Shown here piece by piece: positions 1 to 7,820 of a stretch of DNA of 42,230 nt; the first letter of the stretch is position 1; every line of letters starts with the position of its first letter. The stretch lies in assembly GCA_002314775.1 (NCBI GenBank), contig DCHE01000026.1, positions 36,505 through 78,734 of the forward strand, read 5' to 3'. The position numbers and the translations under genes are program-made. This stretch comes from Lachnospiraceae bacterium UBA1760 (GTDB taxonomy: Bacteria > Bacillota > Clostridia > Lachnospirales > Lachnospiraceae). Under the pieces are notes generated by a model. It was not told the origin of the DNA. It made no database searches and worked only from the letters and a program-made list of their open reading frames with translations.

Positions 1-563
1 ACTGTGAGTTTCCTCTTGCCAAGCACCTCAGCAGTTACCACCGTCGGATTAAAGTTAAGGTCGAGAAGCTTTCTAACGAACTTCTCATAAATCCAGTCTG
101 GAATCCAGGCTGCACCAAGGCTTGCCCTGATTTCATCTGTTCCCGGCTTCACTGGAAGATTCTCCTTTAGAAGGGAAATGTTATCCTCAAACAGCCCGGA
201 TAATTCGTTAGCCTTAACCGCAAGCTTGAGTTTTCTCTCAAGATTGCCAGTGAGATACTGGTCTCTTGTGAGCCATCCTCTCGTAATGTCCTTGGTTTCA
301 AGATACTGCTCAGGGTCAAGCCAGATTCTTCTTCCACTGTATTCCTCGATTATCTCGTCGATTGAAAGTCCGGTAATCTCTGACCAGTAATATAAATCCG
401 GGAAGATATTGTTGTTGATGGTGAGAATGAAGCCATCCTCTCCGCTGACCCTCTCCCCAGGGGCCACCTTCTCTTCCTCACCCTGATACACAATATCAAG
501 GTCCTCGAAATCAAATGTTTCGTCTTCAAACTTTAATAATGCATTGCTCTCATATTTAGCCAT
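1..563 (-). CDS. Large SNF2/DEAD-type helicase or N6-methylase of mobile-element type, N-terminal part only
   Basis: The reading frame starts at an ATG at 561-563 and is still open at the left edge of the window (about 187 residues seen). The start is preceded by GGGAGG about 9 bases upstream. Residues about 50-165 contain a chain of motifs (SEITGLSIDEIIEEY, GRRIWLDPEQYL, QYLTGNLERKLKLA, then LGAAWIPDWI) that I recognise from very large helicase/adenine-methylase proteins of phages and conjugative elements in Firmicutes, where the YLSGNVREKL-like motif is a hallmark. The start lies only about 100 codons before this motif, so the usual upstream methylase region would be absent or encoded separately. 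No ATPase motif is visible in the part present. The assignment rests on remembered family resemblance, so it is moderate. A terminator at 638-667 separates it from the HerA-like gene upstream. Confidence 0.6.
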   Translation of the reverse strand, partial: MAKYESNALLKFEDETFDFEDLDIVYQGEEEKVAPGERVSGEDGFILTINNNIFPDLYYWSEITGLSIDEIIEEYSGRRIWLDPEQYLETKDITRGWLTRDQYLTGNLERKLKLAVKANELSGLFEDNISLLKENLPVKPGTDEIRASLGAAWIPDWIYEKFVRKLLDLNFNPTVVTAEVLGKRKLT

Positions 564-637
564 AATAGAAATCCTCCCAAAATACATTCTAGCAACAATT
601 CATAATAAAAAAAATGAACCGCTAGTTTAATTTACGT

Positions 638-667
638 AAAAAAAGGGCCACCCCTTCGGGTAGCCCT
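638..667 (-). terminator. Rho-independent terminator of the HerA-like gene
   Basis: The arms AGGGC (644-648) and GCCCT (663-667), extended after one mismatch by ACCC/GGGT, form a hairpin with a GAAG tetraloop on the minus strand. A run of seven T follows on that strand (638-644). It lies just after the stop of the 715-2508 gene. Confidence 0.85.
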
Positions 668-714
668 AATTATCATTAAACGATTAAGCTTTTAATCTAT
701 TACTCTTTAATTCA

Positions 715-2508
715 TTAGCTCTTAAAGAAGGTTCCAAGAAGATTTCTTGTAAATGTTGCTCCAACATTTCCTCCAAGCTTCTTTCCGAAGGTTCCGCCAA
801 CGCTCTTTCCAATGCTGTTACCAATCTCACGTCCAACAGTACCACCTGCAGACTGAGCAGTCTTCTTGATAACATTGGTCATCTGCTTCTCCTTTTGAGC
901 CTTTGCTCTGGCAGCAGCCTTCTCCTCAAGCTCCTTCTTACGCTCTAAGGCCTTTGCCTCACGCTCCTTAGCCTTAAGCTCGTCAGCCCTTGCCTTCTCC
1001 TCAGCCTTTTCCTGACGAATCTTCTCTCTCTCCTCTTCCTTCTCCTGGCGAATCTTCTCTCTCTCTTCTTCCTTCTCCTGGCGAATCTTCTCTCTTTCCT
1101 CTTCCTTTTCCTTCTGAATTCTCTCCTTCTCAGCAGCCTTCTCCTCAAGAACTCTCTGCTTTTCCTCCTCAGCAAGGCGCTGCTCCTCGGCAAGCTTTGC
1201 CTGGTACTCCTCATACATGCTCTGAGTCTGTCTCTTTAAGAACTCATAGGCAGAATCTCTGTCGTACATATCCTTATACTTTAAGTAGTAATTATTTCTT
1301 AAAATCTCCTGATTTCTAACCTCCTCTGTAATTCCGCCGAAGGCACTCTGTGGAGGAAGAATATTAACCTTCTTAACGATTCCTGGCACACCATCAAGAC
1401 CAAGGGTTGAAACGAGAGCCTCACCAGTACCAAGCTGTGAGAGAACCTCCTTAGTATCAAACTCCGGATTAATTCTGAAGGATGCTGCAACCGACTTGAT
1501 TGCCTTCTCCTCCTTTGGAGTGTAGGCTCTGAGTGCGTGCTGGATTTTATTGCCAAGCTGAGCAAGAACCTCGTCTGGAATGTCTGAAGGATTCTGGGTA
1601 ATGAAGAAAATACCAACACCCTTCGATCTGATAAGCTTAACAACCTGCTCAATCTTTGCCTGAAGAGCCTTGCTGATATCCTTGAAAAGTAAATGTGCCT
1701 CGTCGAAGAAGAATACCATTCTTGGCTTATCCATATCACCAACCTCAGGGAGCACCTCGAAAAGCTCTGAGAGCATCCAAAGAAGGAAGGTTGAATAAAG
1801 TGTGCCATTTAACATAAGCTCACGGCAGTCTAAAATATTAATCATTCCAAGACCAAATGCATTCTGGAACCAGTCAGCAATATTCAGTGCTGGCTCAGCG
1901 AAGAAATCCTCACCGCCCTGGGATTCAAGTGCCACAATGCCTCTCATAATAACACCGATACTTCTTGAATCAATGTTTCCATAGCATGCAGCATAGTTTG
2001 CAGCATTGTCTGCTACATAGTTGAGCATTGCCTTAAGATCCTTTGTGTCAATTAAAAGAAGCTGCTCATCATCAGCAATCTTAAATATTACTGTGAGAAG
2101 GTCTGTCTGTGTTTCATTTAAGCCCATAAGCTTTGCAAGAAGAAGCGGACCCATCTCTGAAATTGTTGTTCTTACAGGGATTCCTCCCTTTGCAAATATA
2201 TCCCAAAAGGTTGATGGGAACTGCTGAAGATTAAATCCAGCCTTATCTAATCCAAATCTTGTGATTCTTGCCTGCATATCCTCGGTCATTGTGCCGGCAT
2301 TTATCATACCAGATAAATCTCCCTTAACATCTGCAAGAAAAACCGGAACTCCCGCAGCTGAAAATGACTCAGCTAAAACCTTAAGTGTAACTGTCTTTCC
2401 CGTACCAGTTGCACCAGCAATAATTCCATGTCTGTTCGCCATCTTAGGCTCAATATAGACTGGCTCATCCCCCGAATTACCAACCCAGATTTTGTTCTCA
2501 TAATACAT
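715..2508 (-). CDS. HerA-like helicase/ATPase, DUF853 (YjgR) family
   Basis: This 597-residue soluble P-loop ATPase has Walker A GATGTGKT at residues 32-39 and a Walker B-type strand, MVFFFDEAHLLF, near residue 264. The sequence ADVKGDLSGM after the P-loop helix is typical of the DUF853/YjgR branch of HerA helicases. The enzymatic core ends near residue 425. It is followed by a charged coiled coil (about 430-545) with near-perfect repeats of EEEREKIRQEK, visible in DNA at about 1020-1115. A glycine-rich tail with spaced G residues (GREIGNSIGKSVGG and on) follows, like a membrane-associating glycine-zipper. The start is supported by GGAGG upstream. The family is thought to move or remodel DNA or act as an NTPase; the cellular job is not known. 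It is a single-gene unit with its own promoter and terminator. Confidence 0.85.
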   Translation of the reverse strand: MYYENKIWVGNSGDEPVYIEPKMANRHGIIAGATGTGKTVTLKVLAESFSAAGVPVFLADVKGDLSGMINAGTMTEDMQARITRFGLDKAGFNLQQFPSTFWDIFAKGGIPVRTTISEMGPLLLAKLMGLNETQTDLLTVIFKIADDEQLLLIDTKDLKAMLNYVADNAANYAACYGNIDSRSIGVIMRGIVALESQGGEDFFAEPALNIADWFQNAFGLGMINILDCRELMLNGTLYSTFLLWMLSELFEVLPEVGDMDKPRMVFFFDEAHLLFKDISKALQAKIEQVVKLIRSKGVGIFFITQNPSDIPDEVLAQLGNKIQHALRAYTPKEEKAIKSVAASFRINPEFDTKEVLSQLGTGEALVSTLGLDGVPGIVKKVNILPPQSAFGGITEEVRNQEILRNNYYLKYKDMYDRDSAYEFLKRQTQSMYEEYQAKLAEEQRLAEEEKQRVLEEKAAEKERIQKEKEEEREKIRQEKEEEREKIRQEKEEEREKIRQEKAEEKARADELKAKEREAKALERKKELEEKAAARAKAQKEKQMTNVIKKTAQSAGGTVGREIGNSIGKSVGGTFGKKLGGNVGATFTRNLLGTFFKS

Positions 2509-2569
2509 TTATTCATACCTCCTTAATAATCCCAATATTAATTCCCATTAATACGTAACACATACAGAA

Positions 2570-2578
2570 ATTATATCA
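2570..2578 (-). promoter_or_regulatory. Extended -10 promoter of the HerA-like gene
   Basis: Read on the minus strand this is TGATATAAT, a consensus extended -10 element, about 60 bases before the start codon. No good -35 element is seen, as is common for extended -10 promoters. Confidence 0.5.
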
Positions 2579-2610
2579 TATTTACTTCGAGATTTACACT
2601 AAAAATACTG

Positions 2611-2639
2611 ATTACATTAGTAAAAAAATCTGTTATAAT
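2611..2639 (+). promoter_or_regulatory. Promoter of the 73-residue gene
   Basis: A weak -35 element (ATTACA, 2611-2616), a 17-base spacer ending in TGT, and a perfect TATAAT at 2634-2639 lie about 58 bases before the start codon. Confidence 0.6.
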
Positions 2640-2696
2640 ATTCATTAGCATAAGTAGTTCTAGTTCAGAATCAGTGAAGAATTTGGAGGGAATAAA

Positions 2697-2918
2697 ATGA
2701 GTGTTGAAAGAGTACATTTGAAGAAGGGCCTTAAGGTTATCGTCCAGGGCTACGTTGATATAGAGGGTGAAGAAAAGCACGTAGATGCAAAGGCTGTTGT
2801 GACAGAGGGACCAACACACAAAAACGACTCCTATGTAGAGGTTGAGATTGTTAGCGGAAAATTTAAGGGTCACAAGGTTCAGGTAAGCCCTGAGAAGCTC
2901 AACTGGAGAAAGCAGTAG
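2697..2918 (+). CDS. Small conserved-looking hypothetical protein, 73 aa
   Basis: The gene is monocistronic, with its own promoter, a GGAGG site eight bases before the ATG, and a strong terminator, so it is very likely real. The protein is short, basic and soluble, with alternating beta-strand-like segments (VIVQGYVDIEG, YVEVEIVSGKFKGHKVQV) and no signal peptide or cysteine. The GKFKGHKVQV segment faintly resembles a KOW-type or SH3-like nucleic-acid-binding turn, but this is only an impression. I do not recognise the family and assign no function. The neighbours (HerA-like ATPase upstream, aspartate kinase convergent) give no clue. Confidence 0.75.
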   Translation: MSVERVHLKKGLKVIVQGYVDIEGEEKHVDAKAVVTEGPTHKNDSYVEVEIVSGKFKGHKVQVSPEKLNWRKQ

Positions 2919-2953
2919 TCAAAGGGTCGATTGCTTCAACATAATTATCAAAC

Positions 2954-2999
2954 AAAAAATGATGCCACCTTAGAAATACAGGATGGCATCATTTTTTTG
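2954..2999 (+). terminator. Bidirectional terminator between the 73-aa gene and lysC
   Basis: The arms AATGATGCCA (2958-2967) and TGGCATCATT (2984-2993) are fully complementary and have T-runs on both strands. It can serve both convergent genes. Confidence 0.9.
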
Positions 3000-3048
3000 T
3001 CTAACTCTTATTGTGTCCAGTATAACCCGCACAAATCAGATTAATAAT

Positions 3049-4368
3049 TTACTTCTTCTCAATAAATACTTCGTAGATAGCCTTGATAGCTGTGTCGAAG
3101 TCCTTGTTATTAACACCAACAATGATGTTAAGCTCTGAAGAACCCTGGTCAATCATCTTGATATTGATATCCTTCTTGGCAAGAGCTGTACAAAGCTTTC
3201 CAGCTGTACCACTTGCTGACTTCATACCTCTTCCTACTACTGCGATAAGCGCAAGACCTGATTCAATCTCAACTGAGTCTGGCTCAGCAAGACGATGAAT
3301 AGCTGAGATAACGCTCTGCTCCTTGTGAATGAACTCATCTGCGTGAACAACGATAGTCATTGTATCAATACCTGATGGCATATGCTCGAAGGAAATACTA
3401 TTCTCCTCAAATGCCTGGAGAACCTTTCTCCCAAAACCGATTTCTGAGTTCATCATAGCCTTTGTGATGAATACTGTACAGAAATCCTTCTTTCCAGCGA
3501 TTCCTGTTACAACGTAATCCTGCTTCTGGCATGTACTCTCAACAATCCATGTTCCCTCATCCTCTGGCTTGTTGGTATTTCTGATGTTGATTGGAATACC
3601 TGCTCTACGAACTGGGAAGATAGCATCCTCATGAAGAACTGAAGCACCCATGTATGAAAGCTCACGAAGCTCTCTGTAGGTGATGAACTTGATTGCCTTA
3701 GGGCTGTCAACTATACGAGGATCAGCTACCAAAAATCCTGAAACGTCTGTCCAGTTCTCATAAACATCAGCCTTGCTTGCTCTTGCTACGATAGAACCTG
3801 TAACGTCCGAACCACCTCTTGAAAATGTCTTAACCTTTCCGTTCTTGCCCATTCCATAGAAGCCTGGAACCACTGCACGGTCATACTGCTTAAGCTTTGC
3901 TGAAAGTGTCTTCTCTGTCTTGTAATCGTTAAGATTGCCCTCTTCATTGAAGAAGATTACCTCTGCTGCATCAATAAACTGAATACCAAGGTATGCAGCC
4001 ATAATCTTACCATTTAAATACTCTCCTCTTGAAGCTGCATAATCAACCTCTGGCTCCTCCTTAAGGTTCTTCTTGATAATCTCGAAATCCTCATCAAGAC
4101 TGAAATCCTTAAGCTCAAGGCCTGTGATAATCTCATCATATCTTGCCTTGATAGCCTTTATCTCTTCATCTATATCCTTACCCTCGCTTGCTGTCTTATA
4201 AACGTGAAGTAACATATCAGTTACCTTTGTATCATCTGAAAATCTCTTACCTGGAGCAGATGGTACTACATAAACACGACTCTCATCAGCATCGATGATG
4301 TTTTTAACCTTCTTAAACTGCTCTGCACTTGCCAGTGAACTACCGCCGAATTTTACTACTTTCTTCAT
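3049..4368 (-). CDS. lysC: Aspartate kinase (aspartokinase), monofunctional
   Basis: The enzyme catalyses ATP-dependent phosphorylation of aspartate, the first step toward lysine, threonine and methionine. The 439-residue protein begins with the amino-acid-kinase signature KFGGSS (residues 6-11). Later it carries SRGGSDVTGS and ENWTDVSGF, which bind nucleotide and aspartate, and two C-terminal ACT-type regulatory segments (about 300-375 and 376-439, including AVVGRGMKSASGTAG). The long insertion between the first and second core motifs and the overall length fit the class III (YclM-like) aspartokinases, often inhibited by lysine. It is transcribed alone from a promoter that faces the capA-like gene. 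I see no lysine riboswitch or T-box in the roughly 95-base leader, so control is probably allosteric. Confidence 0.93.
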   Translation of the reverse strand: MKKVVKFGGSSLASAEQFKKVKNIIDADESRVYVVPSAPGKRFSDDTKVTDMLLHVYKTASEGKDIDEEIKAIKARYDEIITGLELKDFSLDEDFEIIKKNLKEEPEVDYAASRGEYLNGKIMAAYLGIQFIDAAEVIFFNEEGNLNDYKTEKTLSAKLKQYDRAVVPGFYGMGKNGKVKTFSRGGSDVTGSIVARASKADVYENWTDVSGFLVADPRIVDSPKAIKFITYRELRELSYMGASVLHEDAIFPVRRAGIPINIRNTNKPEDEGTWIVESTCQKQDYVVTGIAGKKDFCTVFITKAMMNSEIGFGRKVLQAFEENSISFEHMPSGIDTMTIVVHADEFIHKEQSVISAIHRLAEPDSVEIESGLALIAVVGRGMKSASGTAGKLCTALAKKDINIKMIDQGSSELNIIVGVNNKDFDTAIKAIYEVFIEKK

Positions 4369-4469
4369 AACTTATTCCTTTGCAAATATATTTATAGTTT
4401 AAAAGTGAACCTGAGCTTTTCTTATATAATTTACATATTAATAAGAAGAGTCTCAATACATAGCTATAT

Positions 4470-4498
4470 ATATAATACATTTGATGTAAATTTGTCAA
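4470..4498 (-). promoter_or_regulatory. lysC promoter
   Basis: On the minus strand there is a consensus TTGACA (4493-4498), a 17-base spacer and TTATAT (4470-4475), about 100 bases before the lysC start. The -35 element sits in an inverted repeat with the -35 element of the divergent capA-like promoter. Confidence 0.7.
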
Positions 4499-4529
4499 TT
4501 GTAGCTTTAAACAAATTTAAATTAATAAA

Positions 4530-4592
4530 TTGACAATTCCATAAAATTTGGTATTATTTTGTATAGGTGTGGAATCACACCACAAAACCTAT
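4530..4592 (+). promoter_or_regulatory. capA-like promoter and 5'-end hairpin
   Basis: A consensus TTGACA (4530-4535), a 16-base spacer and TATTAT (4552-4557) form a strong promoter. Directly at the expected transcript start there is a nested inverted repeat: GGTGTG/CACACC (4566-4571 and 4576-4581) inside ATAGGT/ACCTAT (4563-4568 and 4587-4592). The two stems share bases, so only one can form at a time. It could protect the mRNA 5' end or be an operator. Confidence 0.65.
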
Positions 4593-4658
4593 GGTTTTAT
4601 ACAGATGAAACTACTAATATAATGCTACTATAATCTAATAAAGGGGAAGATTTTAATA

Positions 4659-5990
4659 ATGGATTACAGTAATTTAAGCGTCGAAGAGATTCGAGCGCTG
4701 CGTGAAAAGAGAAAACGCGAGGCTGCAGAGAAAGCCAGACTGCAGCGCGAAAAGCAGAAGCAGTTTCGAAAGAAGATGGCAATAACAGTTTGTGTTGCCC
4801 TTGCCGTTGGTCTGGGAGGAAAGCTTGCAATCTCCGCGATAAAGAATAAGGCTGAGGATAGTAAAAAGACAGAAGCCACCACCCAGAAGGCTATGTATAT
4901 TGCAGATGCGGGAATTATCGATACCATCTATTCCGATGTGACTCATATTGAATACTCTGAGGATGGTACATATGCTACTTCAACAGATGCAAATCAGTAT
5001 GCCGAGCAGGATATTGAAGAAACAATTTCTGGTTCTGAAAATTCTGACACTGCTACAGAGACTGAAATTACAGATGATGGCTCATCAACAATCAAAATAA
5101 CCATAGTCGGCGACTGTATGATAGCATCTCCTAAGGGTCAGATTTCACAGGGCAATTTTGCCTGGTATGCAGACAACAAGCCTGCAACCTATTTCCTTGA
5201 CCAGGTATCAGAATACTTCCTGAATGATGACCTTACGATTGCAAACTGCGAGAATGTATTCTCAGATCAGAAGCTCGCTATGCGTCAGAAGAATTCAACA
5301 CCTGCCTACTGGTACATTTCCAAGGCTAAGAATGCCAATATACTAAGCCAGAGCGGAGTTGATGTTGTCAGCCTTTCCAACAATCATATCTTAGACTACG
5401 GTACAACCGGTAAGGAGGATACCAAGAAGGCCTGTGAGGCTGCTAACCTTGCCTGGGCGAAGGATGATAAGATTTACTACTATGAGAAGGACGGATTTAC
5501 AATCGCTGTAGTTTGTATTCAGGCATATGCTTACTATGAGGTTAATAATATCGTCAAGTATATTCAGGAAGCCTCAATAAACAGTGATTTCCAGATAGTT
5601 TACTTCCACGGCGGAACTATGAATGTTCACGAGCCAGATAGCTGGAAGGTTAAGGCCTGTCACGATTTCGTTGACTACGGTGCAGACCTTGTAGTTGGTT
5701 CACATCCACATGTGCTTCAGAAGATTGAGAATTACAACGGAGTTGACATTGTATATTCACTTGGTAATTTCTGCTACGGTGGAAATTCAAAGAGCGAAAA
5801 CAGAACCATCATTTACCAGTACAATCTCACTGTAAATGAAGGCTTTCTGGTTGATAAGTCCTCTAATATGATTCCATGCTACCTCTACACAGGAAATCCT
5901 GTAAACTGGAAGCCATCAGTTATCACTGACGAAACCCAGAAAAAGAAGGTTATCGATTATATGAACGGACTTACAAGTTCACCAAAATAA
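4659..5990 (+). CDS. CapA family protein (PGA_cap metallophosphatase fold), membrane-anchored
   Basis: The 443-residue protein has a very basic, charged cytoplasmic N-terminus (residues 1-39), one membrane segment (about 40-60), an acidic/Thr-Ser linker, and an extracellular PGA_cap domain from about 145 to 400. Key family motifs are visible: VGDCMI at the first metal-binding aspartate, ANCENVFS, LSNNHILDYG, VGSHPHVLQ (His pair near 347) and YSLGNF. CapA proteins belong to the calcineurin-like phosphoesterase fold and take part in poly-gamma-glutamate or cell-envelope functions. No capB/capC genes are nearby, so it is unlikely to be part of a capsule operon and its substrate is unknown. The start has an AAGGGGA site upstream. 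Confidence 0.88.
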   Translation: MDYSNLSVEEIRALREKRKREAAEKARLQREKQKQFRKKMAITVCVALAVGLGGKLAISAIKNKAEDSKKTEATTQKAMYIADAGIIDTIYSDVTHIEYSEDGTYATSTDANQYAEQDIEETISGSENSDTATETEITDDGSSTIKITIVGDCMIASPKGQISQGNFAWYADNKPATYFLDQVSEYFLNDDLTIANCENVFSDQKLAMRQKNSTPAYWYISKAKNANILSQSGVDVVSLSNNHILDYGTTGKEDTKKACEAANLAWAKDDKIYYYEKDGFTIAVVCIQAYAYYEVNNIVKYIQEASINSDFQIVYFHGGTMNVHEPDSWKVKACHDFVDYGADLVVGSHPHVLQKIENYNGVDIVYSLGNFCYGGNSKSENRTIIYQYNLTVNEGFLVDKSSNMIPCYLYTGNPVNWKPSVITDETQKKKVIDYMNGLTSSPK

Positions 5991-7809
5991 AAAAAGTTCC
6001 AGGGCTTTGCTCCCTGGAACTTTTTTCTTTTGAATCCTCTTTATTCATATACTGCTCATAACAGTCGCGCATAAAATTACTATACTCTTCTCCTGTTTTG
6101 GCTTCGCCATTTATAGAAAAGTAATTAATCTTATAGGAATCTGAACCCTGCAGGGTAAACTGTATTATAACCTCTGCCTTTTCACCCTTATAGTAGGTTT
6201 CTCCATTAAACTCAACTATATCCCTGTCATCCTCTGAGGTGAACGCCTTCCAGCTTGTGGAAAGGAAATAATATTCAAAGGCCTCGCCATATCCTACCCC
6301 ATTCTTTTTATACATCGGCTGTTCCTTGATAAAATCAACTCTTTCATCTGCCAGCTCCTTGACATTCCTGCCAAAACCCGCCTCGCCAATACCAGCGATA
6401 CTGAGTACAATTGCTATAATAACTGCCAGAATGGCTTCGAATTTCTCATTCTTCTTCTTTGCCAGCGCTCCGGTGCTGAACCCAAAAACCAGTATTCCAC
6501 CAAGGATTGCGCCTCCAACATGTCCATAAGTATCAACACCGCTGGAGTTTGTTAAAAGAGCGAACAGTACAATTATTGCAATTGTTTTAATTATGGTCTT
6601 TTTATCTGCTCTGTTTCTACCCTTAATCTGCAAAAATGCTGCTGCCGTAAGTACACCATACACTGCCGCAGAAGCACCCACTGCATACCTCATCCTGTCC
6701 GGATTAATCATATGAGATGCAAAAATCGATATTAATCCTGCACCAATACCCGATCCAAAATACACACCGGCAAATCTGAGCGATCCAAGCCTTCCCTCAA
6801 GACTGATACCATATAGAAAAAGCGCCGTCATATTGAAGAAAAGATGCTCAAAATCCTTATGCAGGAACATGTAAGAGATAAGTCTACCAAATTCATGGTT
6901 CCTTATAACATGCTCAAAATTAATACCGCCCTGCTCAAACTGATTTCCGCCAATTTTAATGCACATAATATATGCGATAACATTTGCCAGAATTATTATT
7001 ATCATAACAGGTCGGTTCTTTACGAACTGAGGAAGGTTTTCCTTTTCCCGGTATCCCTTTAACTCCATCTCGTCATAGGGCTTAAGCTCAGGCTTTTCAA
7101 TATACTTTATCGAATCGTTGACCCTTACATAGTCCTCCTCGTTGTCGATTTCCTCAACGAAGCAGCCGCTGTAGGAAATTGCTTTAATACTTAAAGTATC
7201 GGCTATGTCATTTAAGGCATTCTCTGCGTAGCAGTTAATATCTCCCGCCTCTATGTACTGAGCAACCCTGTCAAGCCAGGCTCCCACATCCTCATAGGAA
7301 AGCTTGTAGAGTGGCTGAAAGGCATAGCAGTCCTTGTCAAATATATCAACCGACACCTGCCTTAAGGTCCCCTCAATAATTCTTCCCTTAAAGTCCTTCT
7401 CCGGAAGAAGCTTCTCAGGATTGTAAATGCAAACCGACCTCTCTGGAGCATTTAAGAGCTTCCAGACTATGCTTCCCTCAAAAACCAAATCTCCGTGCAG
7501 CATGAGTATATCAGAGTCAATCACATCCCGCGCATTGTAAAAGGACAGAATATAATTGCTGCTTTCGTACATTTCGTTAGGTACAAAGGTAAAGCTCACA
7601 CCCTCGAACCTTTCTGCCGCCTCCATTATCATCTCTTTATACGGCCCGACTGTGACGATAAACTCCTTAATTCCAAGGCTTTTTAGAATTCTAACCTGCC
7701 TCTCAAAAATCGTCTCTCCATTATATAGCTTAGTCAGGCACTTGGGCTTATCTGCAGTGAGTGAGCCCATTCTTTTTCCAATTCCCGAATTGAAAATAAG
7801 TGCTTTCAT
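5971..7809 (-). CDS. Nucleotidyltransferase (LicC/PntC-like) fused to a rhomboid intramembrane protease
   Basis: The 612-residue protein has two unrelated enzyme domains. Residues 1-235 form a nucleotidyltransferase: NSGIGKRMG (7-15) is the NTP loop, followed by DKPKCL (20-25), HGDLVF with metal-ligand Asp107, and IDNEEDY near 221-227. From about 267 to 460 it has several membrane segments with a full rhomboid set: HLFFN (His322, Asn326), GASA (nucleophile Ser380) and YGHVGG (His430). Residues about 480-590 form a further soluble domain. I chose the ATG at 7807-7809 because of the GGAGA site; a TTG 15 bases upstream is possible. Given the PEP mutase and decarboxylase upstream, the first domain probably makes a CMP-phosphonate, as PntC-type enzymes do for 2-aminoethylphosphonate. 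The C-terminal ~18 residues are encoded through a terminator hairpin. Confidence 0.85.
   Translation of the reverse strand: MKALIFNSGIGKRMGSLTADKPKCLTKLYNGETIFERQVRILKSLGIKEFIVTVGPYKEMIMEAAERFEGVSFTFVPNEMYESSNYILSFYNARDVIDSDILMLHGDLVFEGSIVWKLLNAPERSVCIYNPEKLLPEKDFKGRIIEGTLRQVSVDIFDKDCYAFQPLYKLSYEDVGAWLDRVAQYIEAGDINCYAENALNDIADTLSIKAISYSGCFVEEIDNEEDYVRVNDSIKYIEKPELKPYDEMELKGYREKENLPQFVKNRPVMIIIILANVIAYIMCIKIGGNQFEQGGINFEHVIRNHEFGRLISYMFLHKDFEHLFFNMTALFLYGISLEGRLGSLRFAGVYFGSGIGAGLISIFASHMINPDRMRYAVGASAAVYGVLTAAAFLQIKGRNRADKKTIIKTIAIIVLFALLTNSSGVDTYGHVGGAILGGILVFGFSTGALAKKKNEKFEAILAVIIAIVLSIAGIGEAGFGRNVKELADERVDFIKEQPMYKKNGVGYGEAFEYYFLSTSWKAFTSEDDRDIVEFNGETYYKGEKAEVIIQFTLQGSDSYKINYFSINGEAKTGEEYSNFMRDCYEQYMNKEDSKEKSSREQSPGTFFILVNL
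5991..6026 (+). terminator. Terminator of the capA-like gene, embedded in the 3' end of the convergent gene
   Basis: The arms AAAAAGTTCCAGGG (5991-6004) and CCCTGGAACTTTTT (6012-6025) are perfectly complementary with a 7-base loop. It begins directly after the capA-like stop codon. On the opposite strand the same bases are codons of the nucleotidyltransferase-rhomboid gene, whose stop lies beyond the hairpin at 5971-5973. Confidence 0.9.
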
Positions 7810-7820
7810 TTTCTCTCCTA

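Noticed and set aside
990..1319. Ser/Pro-rich open frame opposite the HerA-like gene
   Set aside because: It is the complement of the repetitive Glu/Lys/Arg coiled-coil codons and has no ribosome site.
4369..4470. Lysine riboswitch or T-box before lysC
   Set aside because: The leader is only about 95 bases, AT-rich, and lacks the conserved motifs and a terminator.
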